Assembly (NCBI GenBank): GCA_003221985.1
Contig: QHUQ01000151.1
Span: forward strand, 1 to 16,305
Direction of reading: 5' to 3'
DNA from: Gemmatimonadota bacterium
Lineage (GTDB): Bacteria; Gemmatimonadota; Gemmatimonadetes; Gemmatimonadales; GWC2-71-9
Length of the DNA: 16,305 nt
Positions 1-7,033 of this stretch are shown here, piece by piece. Each line of letters begins with the position of its first letter. Position 1 is the first letter of the stretch. The notes under the pieces were generated by a model. The model had not been told where the DNA came from, searched no databases, and saw only the letters and a program-made list of their open reading frames with translations. The translations under genes and the position numbers were made by a program.

Positions 1-1829
1 CCGACATCGGCGAGCTGCTGGGCGCGCGGCGCATGCTCGTAGGTGCGGTCGGGCACGCCGAGGGCCACGACGCGCAGGTCGGGGGCGGTCGTCTGCACGA
101 GCGCCGCGAGCGCCGCGCCGAAGCCGTTCACCACGGTCCCGTCTTCGACCGTGACGAGCAGTTTGTGGGTCTGGGCCAGGGCGTCCAGCATCTCGCGATC
201 CATCGGCTTGAGGAACCGCGCGTTGACGACCGACACATCGAGACCGTCGGCCGCGAGCAGCTCGGCGGCCTCCAGCGCCGGTTTGCACATCACGCCCACC
301 GCGAGAATCGCGCAGTCCTTTCCTTTTCTGAGCACTTCCCACGTCCCATACGGCACGGCCGGCACTTCGGCGGCGGGCGGCGCTTCGCCGGGCGCCTTGT
401 CGCGCGGATAGCGCAGCGAGAACGGACCGTCGGTGTGCCGCAGGGCGCAGCGCAGCAGCCCGATCAGCTCGGCGGCATCCTTCGGCGCCGTCACGGTCAT
501 GTGCGGCACGGCGAGCATGTAGGCGATGTCATACAGCCCCATGTGCGTCTGGCCGTCTTCGCCGACCATGCCGGCGCGGTCGAGGCAAAAGATGACGGGC
601 AGCTTTTGGATCGCGACGTCATGGATGATGCTGTCGTAGGCGCGCTGCAGGAACGTCGAATAGATCGCGACGACGGGCCGCACGCCCTGCGTCGCCATGC
701 CGGCCGCGAACGTCGTGGCGTGCGCCTCGGCAATCCCGACGTCGAAGAAGCGCTCCGGCCATTTCTTCTGGAAGATGTTCGTGCCCGTCCCCGACGGCAT
801 CGCCGCAGTGATCGTGACGAAGTTCGCGTCTTCAGCGGCGAGCTGTGTGAGCGCATCGCCGAACACTTTGGTCCACTGCGGCGGGCCGGGGTTCACCGGC
901 TTGAGCTTGCCGGTGACAGGATCGTATGGCGCACGGGCGTGATATTTCTCGAGATCGGGCTCGGGGAGCGGGAAGCCCTTCCCCTTCTGCGTGATCACGT
1001 GTACGACCCGCGGCCCCTTCAGGGTCTTCACGATGTCGAAGGTGTGCAGCATCTGCGCGATGTTATGCCCGTCGATCGGCCCGAAGTAGCGGAAGCCGAG
1101 CTCCTCGAACAGCATCCCGGGCGACCAGAGATTCTTGATGCTCTCTTCGACGTTCTTGGCGAAGTCCACGAGCTTCTTGCCGCCCACAATGTGCGACGCG
1201 CGCTCGATCAGATGCTTGACCCGCTCGCGAATCCGCACGGTGATCGGGGCCGCGATGATGGAGCCGAGGTATTTGTTGATCGCGCCGACGTTGGGCGCGA
1301 TCGACATGCCGTTGTCGTTCAGCACGACGATGATGTCGCGGCCCGAATCACCGGCGTTGTTGAGCGCCTCGTACGGCAGCCCGCACGTCATGGCGCCGTC
1401 GCCGACCACCGCGACCACCGCGAAATCCTCGCCCCGGAGGTCGCGGGCGGTGGCCATCCCGAACGCGGCCGACAGCGCGGTGCCGGCGTGGCCCGCGCCG
1501 AACTGATCGTGCTCGCTCTCATCGCGCCGCAGGAAACCGGACAGCCCGCCCCGCTGGCGCAGCGTCTGCAGCCGGTCGTTCCGGCCCGTGAGGATCTTCC
1601 ACGGATAGCCCTGGTGCCCGACGTCCCACACGATCTTGTCGCGGGGCGATTCGAACGCGGCACACAGCGCGACCGTCAACTCCACGACGCCCAGCCCGGC
1701 ACCGATGTGGCCGCCCGTCTGCGAGACGACGTCGATGAGCCGCTGCCGCACTTCGTCTGCTAACGGCTGCAGCTGGTCCGGTTCGAGCTCCTTTACGTCA
1801 TTGGGACTGCGGATTGTCTCTAGGATCAC
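1..1829 (-). CDS. dxs: 1-deoxy-D-xylulose-5-phosphate synthase, 3' end cut by the window
   Basis: Thiamine-diphosphate enzyme that condenses pyruvate and glyceraldehyde 3-phosphate into DXP, the first step of the MEP isoprenoid pathway, in the cytosol. About 609 residues are visible, so only a short C-terminal piece is missing (the family is about 620-640). Visible signatures: GHQGYPWKILTGR near residues 71-83, ESEHDQFGAGHAGT near 104-116, the ThDP/Mg motif GDGAMT at 143-148 with NDNG near 171, the pyrimidine-domain segment DRAGMVGEDGQTHMG, and the C-terminal GVPDRTYEHAPRAQQLADVG. The start is GTG at 1829, with GAGG at 1835-1838 five bases upstream. The frame is uninterrupted. It lies 86 nt downstream of the prenyl synthase gene, separated by a repeat hairpin. 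Together the two genes give precursor supply and chain elongation of isoprenoids. The identification is very secure. Confidence 0.96.
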   Translation of the reverse strand, partial: MILETIRSPNDVKELEPDQLQPLADEVRQRLIDVVSQTGGHIGAGLGVVELTVALCAAFESPRDKIVWDVGHQGYPWKILTGRNDRLQTLRQRGGLSGFLRRDESEHDQFGAGHAGTALSAAFGMATARDLRGEDFAVVAVVGDGAMTCGLPYEALNNAGDSGRDIIVVLNDNGMSIAPNVGAINKYLGSIIAAPITVRIRERVKHLIERASHIVGGKKLVDFAKNVEESIKNLWSPGMLFEELGFRYFGPIDGHNIAQMLHTFDIVKTLKGPRVVHVITQKGKGFPLPEPDLEKYHARAPYDPVTGKLKPVNPGPPQWTKVFGDALTQLAAEDANFVTITAAMPSGTGTNIFQKKWPERFFDVGIAEAHATTFAAGMATQGVRPVVAIYSTFLQRAYDSIIHDVAIQKLPVIFCLDRAGMVGEDGQTHMGLYDIAYMLAVPHMTVTAPKDAAELIGLLRCALRHTDGPFSLRYPRDKAPGEAPPAAEVPAVPYGTWEVLRKGKDCAILAVGVMCKPALEAAELLAADGLDVSVVNARFLKPMDREMLDALAQTHKLLVTVEDGTVVNGFGAALAALVQTTAPDLRVVALGVPDRTYEHAPRAQQLADV

Positions 1830-1841
1830 GGTGTCCTCAAT

Positions 1842-1913
1842 GCGAAACTCGAAATGTGGAATGCGAAATTGAAGGGTAAGCTTCGATTTCCCATTTCGCA
1901 TTTCGCATTTCGC
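1842..1913. repeat. Inverted heptamer-array hairpin in the ispA-dxs spacer
   Basis: Two arms of 33 nt (1842-1874 and 1881-1913) around a 6-nt loop fill most of the 86-nt spacer. Read on the plus strand, the right arm is ATTTCCC followed by three perfect ATTTCGC units (1893-1913). The left arm is four diverged heptamers, GCGAAAC, TCGAAAT, GTGGAAT and GCGAAAT, then TGAAG. The arms line up unit for unit as an imperfect inverted repeat. There is no U-tract after the hairpin on the transcribed strand, so it is not a normal intrinsic terminator. The array abuts the ispA stop codon (TAA at 1918-1916) and ends shortly before the dxs ribosome binding site. Confidence 0.9.
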
Positions 1914-1915
1914 AT

Positions 1916-2788
1916 TTAGTTCGGCCTCGTCACGATGTAATGGGCGAGCTCCACGAGTATGGGGGAAACTAACCCGGCGTCCCGCAGGTGGTCTACGGCC
2001 TTCGCGGCCAGCCGTTCCGCCTCGGCGCGCGCGGCCCCGACGCCCAGGAGCGTCACAAACGTCGCTTTGGCGTGCGCCGCGTCTTTCCCGGCGGTTTTGC
2101 CGAGCTGATCCGACGTCGCGGTGGCGTCGAGCACGTCGTCGGCGATCTGAAAGGCGAGACCAATGGCCTCTCCGTACGCCCGGAGCCCTTCGATGTGACT
2201 GGGCGCGCTGGCCGCAGACAGCCCCCCGATCACGCACGAGGCGGCGATGAGGGCGCCCGTCTTGCGGCGATGCACTTCCTCGAGTGCCGCAACGGGCAGC
2301 GACCGCGCTTCGGCCTCGAGGTCGAGCGCCTGCCCGCCGATCATCCCGCCGGCGCCGGCGGCACGAAACAGCTCGAGCGAAATCTCGCGGTTGCGCTCGG
2401 TGGGCAGCCCCAACGTGCCGAGCCCGTGCGCCAGCACGCGCGCCGCGAGCGCCACCATCTCATAGCCCGCGCGCGTCGCGCGCGGCACGTCGAACGCTCG
2501 GTGGGCGGTCGGACGCCCGCGCCGCAGGTCGTCGTTATCCATGCACGGCAGGTCGTCGTGAACCAGCGAGTAGGCGTGCACTACTTCGACGGCGGCGGCG
2601 AGCTCGGCAACGCCCGGGGAGGACGGTCCGTGTAGCGCCTCGTGCGCTGCGAAGACGAGGGTCGGGCGCAGCCGCTTGCCTTCACCGAGCAGACTGTAGC
2701 GCACGACTTCGTCGTCACTCGTCGCCGCCGCCAGAACGTTGTCGACCCGCAGGCGGGCGTCGGCGAGGTACTTAGCTAGGGCTTTCAA
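1916..2788 (-). CDS. ispA: Short-chain (E)-prenyl diphosphate synthase (farnesyl/geranylgeranyl type)
   Basis: Condenses IPP with allylic diphosphates to make FPP or GGPP for quinone, undecaprenyl and carotenoid pathways. It has 290 residues, the normal size for IspA. Motifs: GKRLRP at 37-42, first aspartate-rich motif HDDLPCMDNDD (D78, D79, D84, the DDxxxxD form typical of bacterial type II farnesyl synthases), GQALDLE at 152-158, the second motif DDVLD at 217-221 and GKTAGKD at 230-236. The start is TTG at 2788, inside the 3' end of xseB (17-nt overlap, weak GAG upstream); no better start precedes the conserved region. The xseB-ispA-dxs order is common in bacteria. Product chain length cannot be read reliably from the sequence, so ispA is a family-level symbol. 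Confidence 0.9.
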   Translation of the reverse strand: MKALAKYLADARLRVDNVLAAATSDDEVVRYSLLGEGKRLRPTLVFAAHEALHGPSSPGVAELAAAVEVVHAYSLVHDDLPCMDNDDLRRGRPTAHRAFDVPRATRAGYEMVALAARVLAHGLGTLGLPTERNREISLELFRAAGAGGMIGGQALDLEAEARSLPVAALEEVHRRKTGALIAASCVIGGLSAASAPSHIEGLRAYGEAIGLAFQIADDVLDATATSDQLGKTAGKDAAHAKATFVTLLGVGAARAEAERLAAKAVDHLRDAGLVSPILVELAHYIVTRPN

Positions 2789-2963
2789 TCTCGAGGACTT
2801 TTTTGACCTTCAGCTCCGCCTGCGCGAGCTGCTCGCGCGCCGCCCGCAGCCGCTCGACGCCTTCTTCGAACAGCTGCAACGCTTCGTCGAGATCGAGCTC
2901 CTCGGATTCGAGGCGACGGACGATGGCTTCGAGCCGCTCCAGCTGCTTACTGAACTCGGCCAT
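2772..2963 (-). CDS. xseB: Exodeoxyribonuclease VII small subunit
   Basis: Small subunit of exonuclease VII, which degrades single-stranded DNA from both ends together with XseA. It has 63 residues, slightly short for a family of about 70-80, and is almost entirely helical. The family pattern is clear: FSKQLERLEAIVRRLESEEL, then LDEALQLFEEGVERL and a Lys-rich C-terminal helix. ATG at 2963 is preceded by GGAG (2970-2973) at a spacing of 6 nt. The gene overlaps the xseA 3' end by 17 nt and the prenyl synthase 5' end by 17 nt, which implies translational coupling and balanced expression with XseA. Confidence 0.93.
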   Translation of the reverse strand: MAEFSKQLERLEAIVRRLESEELDLDEALQLFEEGVERLRAAREQLAQAELKVKKVLEIESPS

Positions 2964-4092
2964 TCACCTCTCCGTCCGTCACGCGGAGCCGGAATGCCTT
3001 GCCGGTGGGCAGCTGCGCGACACGCTTCAACACCCGGCCGTCTGTATCCCTCGCAACCGCGTAGCCACGGCCGAGGACGCGGAGCGGCGAGAGCGCATCG
3101 AGGCGTGCGCTGTGCGCCGTGAGCAGTGCGCCGGACTTCTCGAGGCGATTCTCCATGCAGCGTACCAGCCGATCGCCCGTGCGATCGAGGCGCTCCACAA
3201 CGTGCCGTGACGCGATGCGCAGCGCGCGGGCAAGCCGCTGGCCGAGCACGCCGCATTGGGCCAGCACCTCGGCGCGATCGGGTGTCGCCGCTTCGGCCGC
3301 CGCCGATGGTGTCGCCGCCCGCAGGTCCGCCACCAGGTCACACAGCGTCACATCCGTTTCATGACCCACGGCGGAGATCACGGGCATTGGCATGGCCGCG
3401 ACGGCGCGCGCGACCCGCTCGCTGTTGAACGCCCACAGGTCTTCGATCGAACCGCCGCCCCGCCCCACGATCAGCACGTCGACCGGCAGGCGGCGAACGC
3501 GGTTGAGCGCCGAGCACACCGACGCCTCGGCTTTGGCGCCCTGGACCTGGGCGGGCACGACGATCAGCTCGGCGACGGGCCAGCGCCGCGCGATGACCGC
3601 CTGGATGTCGCGCAGCGCCGCGCCGTCGGGGCTCGTGACGACGGCGATGCGGTTCGGGAACAGCGGCAGGCGGCGTTTCCGGGCGGGATCGAGCAGCCCG
3701 TCCTTAGTCAGCGCGGCCTTCGCCTTCTCGAACGCGAGCTTCCAGAGACCGCCCTGCTCCGTCGAGAGCAGCTCCATCACCGTGAGCTGGAACTCGCCCT
3801 TTTCCTCGTACAGCGACGGGCGGGCGAACACGAAGACCTGCATGCCGTCGGCCGGCGTGGGCAATCTGAAGTTCTGCTTGGCGAACATGACGCAGCGCAG
3901 CTGTGCCGATTTGTCGCGCAGCGAGAAGTACCAGTGGCCGCTGCGCCACGCCTTGAAGCCGGCGATCTCGCCGCGCACCCACAGCGGCGGCAGTCCGGCT
4001 TCGATCACCGCCCGCGCCCGCCGCGTCACTTCGCCGACGGTCCACGCGCCTTCGGCGGAGGCGGCGGCGAAAAGATCTACGGGCGCGCCCAC
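2947..4092 (-). CDS. xseA: Exodeoxyribonuclease VII large subunit
   Basis: Catalytic subunit of exonuclease VII. It has 381 residues from the chosen GTG at 4092, somewhat shorter than E. coli XseA (about 456), mainly in the helical C-terminal part. The N-terminal OB-fold domain is visible as LWVRGEIAGFK (37-47) and HWYFSLRDKSAQLRCVMF (53-70). The catalytic region contains VVTSPDGAALRDI (151-163; the more usual Thr is Asp here), GRGGGSIEDLWAFN (210-223) and SAVGHETDVTLCDLVAD (240-256) followed by ATPSAAAE. The C-terminus ends in the conserved LSPLRVLGRGYAVARD segment. The GTG overlaps the folD stop codon by 16 nt. The frame stays open much further upstream, but only as a shadow of folD. Confidence 0.93.
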   Translation of the reverse strand: MGAPVDLFAAASAEGAWTVGEVTRRARAVIEAGLPPLWVRGEIAGFKAWRSGHWYFSLRDKSAQLRCVMFAKQNFRLPTPADGMQVFVFARPSLYEEKGEFQLTVMELLSTEQGGLWKLAFEKAKAALTKDGLLDPARKRRLPLFPNRIAVVTSPDGAALRDIQAVIARRWPVAELIVVPAQVQGAKAEASVCSALNRVRRLPVDVLIVGRGGGSIEDLWAFNSERVARAVAAMPMPVISAVGHETDVTLCDLVADLRAATPSAAAEAATPDRAEVLAQCGVLGQRLARALRIASRHVVERLDRTGDRLVRCMENRLEKSGALLTAHSARLDALSPLRVLGRGYAVARDTDGRVLKRVAQLPTGKAFRLRVTDGEVNGRVQ

Positions 4093-4994
4093 TGCCGGGC
4101 TGCCTGGACGGTGTTGTAGAGCAGCATGGTGATCGTCATCGGGCCGACGCCGCCGGGCACGGGCGTGATGGCGGACGCCACCTGCTTCGCTTCCTGAAAC
4201 TTCACGTCGCCCACGAGCCGATAGCCCTGTTTTCTGGTGGGATCGTCCACCCGATTGACGCCGACGTCGATCACGACGGCGCCCGGCTTGATCATGCTGC
4301 CGGTCACGAATTCGGGCTTGCCGATCGCCACGACGAGGATGTCGGCCTGCCGCGTGTACTGCTCGATCGCGCGGCTGCGCGAGTGGCACACCGTGACGGT
4401 CGCGTTGCCCCCCGGGGCGTCCAGCAGCAACAGCCGGGCCATCGGTCGTCCCACGATGTTGGAACGGCCCAGCACGACGGCGTGCTGGCCGCTGGTCTCG
4501 ACGCCGGTGCGGATGAGCAATTGCTGCACGCCGTAGGGCGTCGCCGGGCGGAAGCCGGTCGGATCGCCGAGCGCGACCTTGCCGACGTTTTCGGGATGGA
4601 ACCCGTCCACGTCCTTGCGTGGGTCGATGCGATGCAACGCCCGATTGGTGTCGATGTGCGCGGGCAAGGGCAGCTGCACGAGAATGCCGTGAATTCGCGA
4701 GTCGGCATTGAGCCGCTCGATCAGCGCCATCAGCTCCGCCTCGGACGTCTCTTTCTTGAGCTTGATCGTCTCGTGGTAGAAACCGGCCTCCTCGCACGCC
4801 TTGCCCTTCATGCGCACGTAGACCTGAGACGCGGGGTTGTCGCCCACGAGCACGACGGCGAGCCCGGGCGTAACGCCCTGCTGCTTCAGCTTCGCGATCT
4901 CGCCGGCCAGCTCCGCGCGCATCGTCGCGCCGATCGCGTTGCCGTCGATCAGCTTCGCGCCGGCATGCACCGCGGCCGATGGATTAGCGGGCAA
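4077..4994 (-). CDS. folD: Bifunctional methylenetetrahydrofolate dehydrogenase / cyclohydrolase
   Basis: Interconverts 5,10-methylene-THF, methenyl-THF and 10-formyl-THF using NADP(H), feeding purine and formyl-Met synthesis. 305 residues. Catalytic elements are visible: SQVYVRMKGKA (Y59, K63), QLPLP at 107-111, DPRKDVDGFHPENVGK near 124-139, the dinucleotide-binding GRSNIVGRP at 176-184, and TPVPGGVGPMT at 277-287. The start used here is TTG at 4994, overlapping the rny stop by 11 nt, with a GGTGGG stretch upstream as a modest ribosome binding site. A GTG at 4970 is an alternative that would remove 8 residues ahead of the conserved core. Its overlap with xseA places it in the rny-folD-xseA-xseB-ispA chain. 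Confidence 0.95.
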   Translation of the reverse strand: MPANPSAAVHAGAKLIDGNAIGATMRAELAGEIAKLKQQGVTPGLAVVLVGDNPASQVYVRMKGKACEEAGFYHETIKLKKETSEAELMALIERLNADSRIHGILVQLPLPAHIDTNRALHRIDPRKDVDGFHPENVGKVALGDPTGFRPATPYGVQQLLIRTGVETSGQHAVVLGRSNIVGRPMARLLLLDAPGGNATVTVCHSRSRAIEQYTRQADILVVAIGKPEFVTGSMIKPGAVVIDVGVNRVDDPTRKQGYRLVGDVKFQEAKQVASAITPVPGGVGPMTITMLLYNTVQAARQWARP

Positions 4995-6408
4995 CGCCCA
5001 CCGCCCGCGTCTCCCGAATCACGACCACCTTGATCTGCCCCGGATACTGGAGCTCGCGCTCGATCTTGCGCGCGATCTCGTCGGTGAGCCGCACCGCCGC
5101 GGCATCGTCGACCGACTCCGGGGTCACCACGACGCGCACCTCCCGGCCCGCCTGGATCGCAAACACCTTCTCCACGCCCTTGAACTCCGACGCCAGCGTT
5201 TCGAGCTGGGTCAGCCGCTTCACGTACGTCTCGAACGCCTCACGCCGCGCGCCGGGCCGCGAGCCGGAGACGGCATCCGCCGCCTGCACGATCACGCTGA
5301 CGGGCGTCTCGTGGGGGACGTCGTCGTGATGGGCCGCGATGCAATTGATCACGATCGGGTGCTCGCCGTACTTGGTGGCCATTTCGATACCGAGCTGTAC
5401 GTGCGTGCCGTCGTGCTCGTGCGTCAGCACCTTGCCGACGTCATGCAGCAGCGCGCCGCGCTTCGCGAGCGCGACGTCGAGCTTCAGCTCGGCGGCCATG
5501 ATGCCGGCGAGGTAGGCGACTTCCTTGGAATGCTCGAGAATGTTCTGCCCGTAGGAGGTCCGGTACTTCATCCGGCCCACGAGCTTTACCAGCTCGGGGT
5601 GCATGCCGCGAATCCCGATGTCGTAGACCGCCTGCTCGCCCGCTTCCACGATGCCGGCGTCGACGTCCGCCTTCGCTTTTTTGACGATCTCCTCGATGCG
5701 GCCCGGATGGATGCGGCCGTCGGCGATCAGGCGCTCGAGGGCGAGGCGGCCGATCTCGCGCCGGACCGGCTCGAAGCAGGACACGACCACGGTGTCGGGC
5801 GTGTCGTCGATGATGACGTCGACGCCGGTGGCCGCTTCGAACGCGCGGATGTTGCGCCCCTCGCGCCCGATGATCCGGCCCTTCATTTCGTCCGACGGCA
5901 GCAGCACCGCCGACACGCTCGCCTCGGCCGTCTGCTCGGCGGCGATCCGCTGAATCGCGAGGGCGACGATCTTCTTCGCTTCGCGGTCGGCGTTCTTCCT
6001 GGCCTGCTCCGTGATGTTGCGGACCAGCGCCCCGGCCTCGTCGCGCGCCTCGGTTTCGATCCGCTGGATCAGCTCGAGTTTGGCTTCCTGCGCCGTCAAG
6101 CCGGCGACCTGCTCGAGCCGCGCGCCGATCGCCTGCTCGCGCTTGCTGAGGTCGCGCGTGCGCTCCTGCAGCTGCTGGTCGAGCTTGTGGAGATCCTGCT
6201 CGCGGCGGTCCACGCCGGCGAGCTTCTGGTCGAGGCTTTTGTGGAGGTTCTCGCGGACCGCCATGAGCTCTTCCTTGGCGGCCAGCACGAGGCGCTGACT
6301 CTGGTCCACCGCGCGACGCTCGACGCGTCGCCCCCATATGTAGAAGGCCAGTGCCGCGACGAGCACGCCGCTGAGCACGGCCGCAATGATACTGGACAGC
6401 TCCGCCAT
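4984..6408 (-). CDS. rny: Ribonuclease Y
   Basis: Membrane-anchored endoribonuclease that starts mRNA decay. 474 residues against the usual 510-520; the shortening lies in the N-terminal coiled coil. Order of parts: one transmembrane segment at about 5-25, a long charged coiled coil to about 165, a KH RNA-binding domain with GRIIGREGRNIRAFE at 177-191, and an HD phosphohydrolase domain with NILEHSKEVA (H293) and LLHDVGKV (H322, D323), ending in YPGQIKVVVIRETRAV. ATG at 6408 has GGAG at 6417-6420 with 8-nt spacing. It starts 23 nt after zapA stops. Confidence 0.97.
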   Translation of the reverse strand: MAELSSIIAAVLSGVLVAALAFYIWGRRVERRAVDQSQRLVLAAKEELMAVRENLHKSLDQKLAGVDRREQDLHKLDQQLQERTRDLSKREQAIGARLEQVAGLTAQEAKLELIQRIETEARDEAGALVRNITEQARKNADREAKKIVALAIQRIAAEQTAEASVSAVLLPSDEMKGRIIGREGRNIRAFEAATGVDVIIDDTPDTVVVSCFEPVRREIGRLALERLIADGRIHPGRIEEIVKKAKADVDAGIVEAGEQAVYDIGIRGMHPELVKLVGRMKYRTSYGQNILEHSKEVAYLAGIMAAELKLDVALAKRGALLHDVGKVLTHEHDGTHVQLGIEMATKYGEHPIVINCIAAHHDDVPHETPVSVIVQAADAVSGSRPGARREAFETYVKRLTQLETLASEFKGVEKVFAIQAGREVRVVVTPESVDDAAAVRLTDEIARKIERELQYPGQIKVVVIRETRAVGVAR

Positions 6409-6431
6409 TTATCTATCTCCAGCCGACCGGC

Positions 6432-6743
6432 TCAGCTTGCGCTTAACGCCTTCCGTTTCGCCGGTGGCAGCATTTTCGCGAGGTCGTCGGCGACGGCTGC
6501 GAGGCGCGCCGCGACTTCCCGCTCTGTTTGCTTCGCCAGAAACAGCTCGTTCGTGATGTCGAGCGCCGCAAGAATCGCGGCCTTGTGCGTCTCCACCAAC
6601 GGACCCTGACTCAACACCTTCTTCAGCGCCTGATCGAGGTAGGCGGCGACTTCACGCGTGTACTCGGGAGACAGGTCCGACCGGACGGTGTACTCCTCCC
6701 CGCCGATCATCACGCGGACGGCGTGCTTCTTTGCCGTCGTCAC
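6432..6743 (-). CDS. zapA: Cell division protein ZapA
   Basis: Small protein that binds FtsZ and promotes protofilament bundling at the division ring. 103 residues, normal for ZapA. The N-terminal part (VRVMIGGEEYTVRSDLSPEY) is the ZapA beta-hairpin domain with its RSDLSPEYTREVAAYLD segment, followed by the long C-terminal helix (about 45-95) that forms the tetramer coiled coil. It starts at GTG 6743, overlapping the upstream coiled-coil gene's stop as GTGA, with GGAGGG at 6749-6754 ahead of it. It sits between pheT and rny; a pheT-zapA neighbourhood is also seen in Firmicutes. Confidence 0.9.
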   Translation of the reverse strand: MTTAKKHAVRVMIGGEEYTVRSDLSPEYTREVAAYLDQALKKVLSQGPLVETHKAAILAALDITNELFLAKQTEREVAARLAAVADDLAKMLPPAKRKALSAS

Positions 6744-7033
6744 TTATGCCCTCCGTTGTCTCGTGCTTGCTCTTCCAGGAACGAGAGCCGCTGCATGAGG
6801 TCGTGAACGCGGGTGCGCGCCCCCTCGACCCGCTGCCGCAGCGACTTGTTCTCCGACTCGAGCTCGGTGTTCTTGACCGGCGCGCCCCGGGACTTCAGCT
6901 CCGATTCGGCTTTCTGGGCGCGCGAACGCCAGCCCGCCAACTCCTCCGCCACTTCGCGGAGAATCGTTTCGAGCTGATCGATGGCATCCCGCGCATCACT
7001 CGGCGGGGGGAGCCTGTCGCCGTCGTACGCCAA
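6740..7033 (-). CDS. Small coiled-coil protein between pheT and zapA
   Basis: 97 residues. Not recognised as a named family. After a short N-terminus (AYDGDRLPPPS) nearly all of it is charged, heptad-rich helix from about residue 15 to 90, with no transmembrane segment and no Cys. It starts at TTG 7033 with a strong GGAGGAG at 7038-7044, although this lies inside the last 38 nt of pheT, and it ends in a GTGA overlap with zapA. The good ribosome binding site and the tight coupling argue for a real gene. The position next to zapA and the size and shape suggest a division-related coiled coil (ZapB-like in build), but there is no sequence proof of that role. Confidence 0.75.
   Translation of the reverse strand: MAYDGDRLPPPSDARDAIDQLETILREVAEELAGWRSRAQKAESELKSRGAPVKNTELESENKSLRQRVEGARTRVHDLMQRLSFLEEQARDNGGHK

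Noticed and set aside
33..1763. 576-residue open frame on the plus strand
   Set aside because: Antisense to dxs, His/Arg/Asp-rich composition typical of GC-rich reverse frames, no domain similarity and no ribosome binding site.
1842..1913. Hairpin as an intrinsic terminator of ispA
   Set aside because: No T-tract follows on the transcribed strand and dxs follows directly; it fits the repeat class better.
4093..4797. Long N-terminal extension of XseA giving 616 residues
   Set aside because: The extension is folD read in another frame; the OB-fold domain starts just after GTG 4092.
4837..6609. 590-residue open frame on the plus strand
   Set aside because: Lies opposite rny and parts of folD and zapA; low-complexity composition of a reverse-frame shadow.
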